From Streptomyces sp. Tue6028 (GTDB taxonomy: Bacteria; Actinomycetota; Actinomycetes; Streptomycetales; Streptomycetaceae): a stretch of DNA of 48,231 nt. The DNA lies in assembly GCF_002300165.1 (NCBI RefSeq), contig NZ_MLCE01000037.1, positions 1 to 48,231 of the forward strand, read 5' to 3'. The translations under genes were made by a program, and so were the position numbers. The notes beneath the pieces are model-generated. The model was not told the origin of the DNA, searched no databases, and saw nothing but the letters and a program-made list of their open reading frames with translations. This document shows, one piece after another, positions 45,147 to 48,231 of this stretch (position 1 is its first letter; every line of letters starts with the position of its first letter).

Positions 45147-46298
45147 GTGCGTGCTGACGAGTTGTCCGGGGCTGCCGCTCCGTCGCCGCCGCCCGGCCTG
45201 GTGACGATCGGCCTCTTCGACCAGCGCCCCGGCTACCGCGTCGACCGCCCGCGCGGCTCGGACAGCTGGCTGTTCACCTGGACCACCGGCGGACACGGTC
45301 TGCTCGAACAGGGCGCGGCCCGGACCGTGGCCGGTGCGGGGGAACTGGTGGTTCTCGGACCCGGCACCGCGCACCGCTACGCCGTCGAACCGGGCGCCGG
45401 GCACTGGGCGTTCTGGTGGGCGCACTGCCAGGCCCGCCCCGCCTGGGTGGCCCGGCTGCGGCCGTACGCGCTCACCGACGGGCTGTACGCGGTCGGACCG
45501 GAGACGGACGAGACGCGTCCCGGCGGGCCGGTCGCAGGCGGCACGGGACCAGGCGGTACGGATTCCGGTGGGCCGCACGCGGGCGGCACGCAAAGCGGTG
45601 GCACGGGACCCGGTGGCCCGGACACGTATGGGTCGGTCGCCGACGGCACGGAATTCGGCGGGCCGGACGCGGGTGGCGCGCAAACCGGTGGCCCGGTCAC
45701 CGGTGGCACGGGACCCGGCGGGCCGGACGCGACAGGCGCCGGTCCGCGTCGGAGCCGTATCGAGGCTGCTTTCCGGCGGATGTTCTCCGACGCCCGCTGG
45801 ACGGGGGCCGGCCCGCCGCCCGGTCCCGCGTGGCCGGACGCCGGCGCGGTCGCGGTGGCGCACGGCACCGCCGCACGGGAGCTGACGCTCTGTTCGCTGG
45901 AGGAGATCGTGCTGCTCGCCACGGCGCGGGCCGAGCACCGCGGCCCCGGCGTCGACGCGCGGATCCGGCACGCCGAGTCCCTGATCGCGGCCGACCCGAG
46001 CGTGCCGCACACCGTACGGTCGCTGGCCGCGGCGGTCTCCCTCTCACCGTCCCGCTTCGCGCACCTGTTCACGGAGCAACTCGGCCGGTCTCCGATGCGG
46101 GCGCTGCGCGACGCGCGGCTGCTGCACGCGGCCCGGCTCCTCGAAGTCACCGAACTGCCCGTGGGACGCGTGGCCGCGACCTCCGGCTTCACCAGCGCCT
46201 TCCACTTCAACCGTGTCTTCCGGCAGCGCTACGGCATGCCGCCGGGCGCCTACCGGAACGCGGCGGTCACGGGTGCGGGGGAGGCGGCGGCAACGTAG
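45147..46298 (+). CDS. AraC-family regulator with expanded Gly-rich linker
   Basis: A 383-residue AraC regulator: cupin-like ligand domain (about 15-115, with GELVVLGPGTAHRYAVEPG and AFWWAHCQA), a Gly-rich repeat linker (126-195), a helical region, and the two-HTH domain (SLAAAVSLSPSRFAHLFTEQLG; GRVAATSGFTSAFHFNRVFRQRYG). GTG 45147 is preferred over ATG 45141 since GGAGG (45136-45140) ends just before the ATG and is 6 bases from the GTG. Divergent from the PhyH dioxygenase; its 3' end overlaps the convergent stress-protein gene by 32 bases. Confidence 0.88.
   Translation: MRADELSGAAAPSPPPGLVTIGLFDQRPGYRVDRPRGSDSWLFTWTTGGHGLLEQGAARTVAGAGELVVLGPGTAHRYAVEPGAGHWAFWWAHCQARPAWVARLRPYALTDGLYAVGPETDETRPGGPVAGGTGPGGTDSGGPHAGGTQSGGTGPGGPDTYGSVADGTEFGGPDAGGAQTGGPVTGGTGPGGPDATGAGPRRSRIEAAFRRMFSDARWTGAGPPPGPAWPDAGAVAVAHGTAARELTLCSLEEIVLLATARAEHRGPGVDARIRHAESLIAADPSVPHTVRSLAAAVSLSPSRFAHLFTEQLGRSPMRALRDARLLHAARLLEVTELPVGRVAATSGFTSAFHFNRVFRQRYGMPPGAYRNAAVTGAGEAAAT
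45522..45731 (+). repeat. Fourteen 15-bp units encoding GG(T/P)xx
   Basis: Units such as GGTGP, GGTDS, GGPHA, GGTQS, GGPDA and GGPVT run in strict five-residue register (residues 126-195). GGTGP-GGPD occurs twice, suggesting higher-order duplication. The segment lies exactly between sensor and DNA-binding domains. Confidence 0.85.
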
Positions 46299-46761
46299 CG
46301 ACGTCCGGCGGCGATTCGGGCCACACCAGCAGCACCGGGCAGGGCGCGTGGTCGACGACGAACCGTCCGGCCGGTCCCAGACTGCGCGGGCCGAGGTGCG
46401 CCCGGTCGCCGTCACGGGCCAGCACCAGCAGGTCGGCGCCCTCGGCGACGGCCACGACCTCCCGTTCGGCGCGCCCGGCGCGTTCCAGCCTCGTGGCCGG
46501 GCGGTCCAGCCGCCGCGCCGCCGCGTCGAGGAGCCGCGCGGCCGAGGTGGTGCCCAGCGTCTCCATCCGGTCGCCCGGGTCGGGCTCGGAGCGCGCGCGG
46601 CCGAGCAGTCCGGCGAACGCGCCGTGCGCCAGACCGGGCACGTCGGGTTCCGAGACGTGCAGCAGGACCACCTCGGCGGCGCCGGGCACATGCCCGCGCA
46701 CGGCGTCCACGCACGCCGGCCACGTCCCCTCGACCAGCCAGACGACCACCCGCATGCTCAT
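46267..46761 (-). CDS. Universal stress protein (UspA-like)
   Basis: A 164-residue single-domain UspA-like protein. The ATP-binding signature is recognisable as LARDGDRAHLGPRSLGPAGRFVVDHAPCPVLLV, and GADLLVLA precedes it; the N-terminal strand is MRVVVWLVEG. Its ATG shares one base with the permease stop (TGATG), so the two are coupled. A Pro tail ends the protein within the overlap with the AraC gene. Confidence 0.87.
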   Translation of the reverse strand: MSMRVVVWLVEGTWPACVDAVRGHVPGAAEVVLLHVSEPDVPGLAHGAFAGLLGRARSEPDPGDRMETLGTTSAARLLDAAARRLDRPATRLERAGRAEREVVAVAEGADLLVLARDGDRAHLGPRSLGPAGRFVVDHAPCPVLLVWPESPPDVATLPPPPPHP

Positions 46762-48089
46762 CAGCCTCCGACGACCTGGAGAGACAACCACAGTGCCAGT
46801 ACGGCGGGGACCAGCGCCGCGGGCACGGCGATCAGCCCCAGCCGGGTGAACTCCTTGAGATCGACTCCGTGTTCGTGCTGGTGCACGATACGCCGCCACA
46901 ACAGCGTCGCGAGGGAACCCGCGTAGGTCAGGTTCGGCCCGATGTTGACGCCGAGGAGGACGGCCAGCACGGCGCCGGGGCCGGACGCCGCGGTCAGCGG
47001 CAGCAGGACGAGGACCGCGGGCAGATTGTTGATCAGGTTGGCCAGCACGGCGGCGAGCGCGGCGATGCCGAGCAGGGCGGGCAGGTCGCTGCCGTCCGGC
47101 AGGAGCCGCCCCAGCGCGTCGGCCAGCCCGTTGTCGACGACGGCCCGGACGACGACGCCCAGGGCGAGGACGAAGGCGAGGAACGACGGCGCCGCGGCCT
47201 TCACGACGGTCAGCGGGGTGGCCCGGCGCCGCGCGAGCGCGCGCCCGGCCAGCACCAGCGCGCCCGCCGCCGCGGACCAGGCCGGGTCGATGCCGAGCGC
47301 GGAGGCGGCGACGAAGCCCGCCAGGGTGCAGCCCACGGTGACCAGGGCGAACACGGGGACCTCCGGCGGCTCCTCGGCACTCGGCTCGGGTGCCGCCGCG
47401 CCCAGGTCGTGGGCGAAGAAGCGCCGGAAGACCACGTACTCGGCGCCGATCGCGACCAGCCAGGGCAGGACCATCAGCGCGGCGAACCGGGTGAAGCTGA
47501 GGCCGCTGGTGGTGAACGCGAGCAGATTGGTGAGGTTGGAGACCGGCAGGAGCAGCGAGGCCGTGTTCGACAGGTGGGTGCAGGCGTACACGTGCGGCTT
47601 GGGGCGGGCTCCCATCCGGGCCGCCGTCGCGAACACGACCGGGGTGAGCAGCACGATGGTCGCGTCGAGACTGAGCACGGCCGTGATGGCGGAGGCGAGC
47701 GCGAAGACGGCGGTCAGCAACCGCCCCGGACGGGCCTTCGCCCAGCGCGCCATCCAGGCGCCGCAGGCCCGGAAGAGCCCCTCGTCGTCGCAGAACCGGG
47801 CCAGCACGAGGACCGCCGCCAGGAAGCCGATCACCGGCCCGAGATGCGCGGCCTCGGCGCGGACGTGGTCCAGGGGGATCGCGCCCGTGACGACCACCAG
47901 TGCCGCGGCCGGCACCGCCACCACCGCCTCGGGCCAGCCGAACGGCCGGACCACCGCGCAGACGAGGACGACGACGAGCAGGGCGACGGAGAGGGCCTCG
48001 GCGAACGGGCTGCCGAGGGGGGCGGAGAGGGCCTGGGCGAGCGGGGTGCCGACGGCGGCGGGGCCGCCCGGGCCGAGCGGGCTGTTCAG
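46761..48089 (-). CDS. ArsB/NhaD-type ion permease, apparent CTG start
   Basis: A 442-residue transporter of the IT (ArsB/NhaD) superfamily with about eleven helices, including SLDATIVLLTPVVFA, LSNTASLLLPVSNLTNLLAF and LANLINNLPAVLVLLPL, the paired inverted motifs of this group. The first helix (ALSVALLVVVLVCAVV) lies upstream of the first ATG/GTG (GTG 47954), and no ATG, GTG or TTG exists before it in frame. CTG 48087-48089 is preceded by GGAGGA (48097-48102) at 7 bases, so initiation at CTG is likely. The arsenite or cation substrate cannot be told from sequence. First gene of an operon with the stress protein. Confidence 0.82.
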   Translation of the reverse strand: MNSPLGPGGPAAVGTPLAQALSAPLGSPFAEALSVALLVVVLVCAVVRPFGWPEAVVAVPAAALVVVTGAIPLDHVRAEAAHLGPVIGFLAAVLVLARFCDDEGLFRACGAWMARWAKARPGRLLTAVFALASAITAVLSLDATIVLLTPVVFATAARMGARPKPHVYACTHLSNTASLLLPVSNLTNLLAFTTSGLSFTRFAALMVLPWLVAIGAEYVVFRRFFAHDLGAAAPEPSAEEPPEVPVFALVTVGCTLAGFVAASALGIDPAWSAAAGALVLAGRALARRRATPLTVVKAAAPSFLAFVLALGVVVRAVVDNGLADALGRLLPDGSDLPALLGIAALAAVLANLINNLPAVLVLLPLTAASGPGAVLAVLLGVNIGPNLTYAGSLATLLWRRIVHQHEHGVDLKEFTRLGLIAVPAALVPAVLALWLSLQVVGG

Positions 48090-48096
48090 AGTTCGG

Positions 48097-48102
48097 TCCT
48101 CC
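48097..48102 (-). promoter_or_regulatory. GGAGGA ribosome binding site before a CTG codon
   Basis: On the minus strand GGAGGA is followed by 7 bases and CTG at 48089. It is the only strong ribosome binding site near the permease start and decides that start. Confidence 0.6.
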
Positions 48103-48163
48103 GAGGATGGTCGTGGCGCCCCACCATCACATCAAACGCCCGGTGACCCGCCCCGCTGCGCCG

Positions 48164-48231
48164 TCACTCCTCGCCGAGCAGCGTCAGCTCCGCCCAGATG
48201 GTCTTGCCCTCCGGCGTGTGCCGACTGCCCC
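48164..48231 (-). CDS. 3' end of an ATP-binding (HATPase-like anti-sigma kinase) gene, partial
   Basis: The last 21 codons read GSRHTPEGKTIWAELTLLGEE and a stop; the gene continues off the window. The GKTIWAEL ending is typical of the small streptomycete RsbW-like ATPases. Too little is present to be certain. Such a kinase could pair with STAS proteins. Confidence 0.5.
   Translation of the reverse strand, partial: GSRHTPEGKTIWAELTLLGEE

Overview
The window is a stretch of Streptomyces (or very close actinomycete) chromosome. The reasons are strong GC richness with G/C in nearly every third codon position, many GTG starts behind GGAGG-type ribosome binding sites, a complete conservon (CvnA-B-C-D plus a cytochrome P450), a CYP105-ferredoxin pair, a Pfam-type DUF4235 protein, several F420-linked oxidoreductases, and almost no TTA leucine codons. 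All calls come from reading the sequence; no database search was run.

Layout. 1-4.8 kb: a translation/nucleotide block, with a TetM/OtrA-type ribosomal protection GTPase diverging from a divergent PRPP synthetase followed by a second-copy EF-Tu (tuf3-like), then a STAS anti-sigma antagonist that overlaps the tuf end. 5.1-9.2 kb: a medium-chain reductase diverging from a GlxA-type regulator (probably leaderless, inside an inverted repeat), a lipoprotein, and a DUF1304 membrane protein coupled to a TetR regulator with twin operators. 9.3-12.2 kb: a solenoid-like membrane protein of unknown role and a PucR-type regulator. 12.5-17.3 kb: a fatty acyl-AMP ligase translationally coupled to an ACP-KS-AT protein resembling the front half of mycobacterial Pks13 but with a degenerate AT, then a P450 fragment. 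17.4-23.0 kb: the conservon with a CYP157-like P450 lacking the ExxR arginine, convergent to a sesquiterpene-type cyclase. 23.3-27.3 kb: amidohydrolase and APC permease operon diverging from a TetR regulator. 27.4-32.4 kb: small redox, transport and resistance-type genes. 32.7-34.1 kb: CYP105-like P450 and 3Fe-4S ferredoxin behind a strong palindrome. 34.2-36.7 kb: an ECF41 sigma remnant lacking region 2, a TetR regulator and an NTF2-like protein around two AGAACG palindromes, and a flavoprotein. 36.7-39.6 kb: a GT39-like membrane glycosyltransferase and a GH114-like lipoprotein. 39.9-44.2 kb: F420-NADP reductase-like protein, alpha/beta hydrolase, and a large LuxR (LAL) regulator whose reading frame is interrupted at its start. 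44.2-48.2 kb: PhyH dioxygenase diverging from an AraC regulator with an expanded Gly-rich linker, a universal stress protein coupled to an ArsB/NhaD-type permease that seems to start at CTG, and the end of an ATP-binding (HATPase-like) gene.

How they may work together. The most system-like part is 12.3-23 kb: an acyl-activating ligase with an N-terminal-ACP ketosynthase, next to a membrane-sensor/GTPase conservon whose sensor kinase carries the only in-frame TTA codon I noticed, a P450 coupled to it, and a terpene cyclase ending at a shared terminator. Whether these form one pathway is inference. A second theme is in-frame repeat expansion: 15-bp repeats in the ketosynthase, 15-bp repeats in the AraC protein, a perfect 60-bp duplication in the glycosyltransferase, 36-bp repeats in the cation transporter and 33-bp coiled-coil repeats in CvnA.
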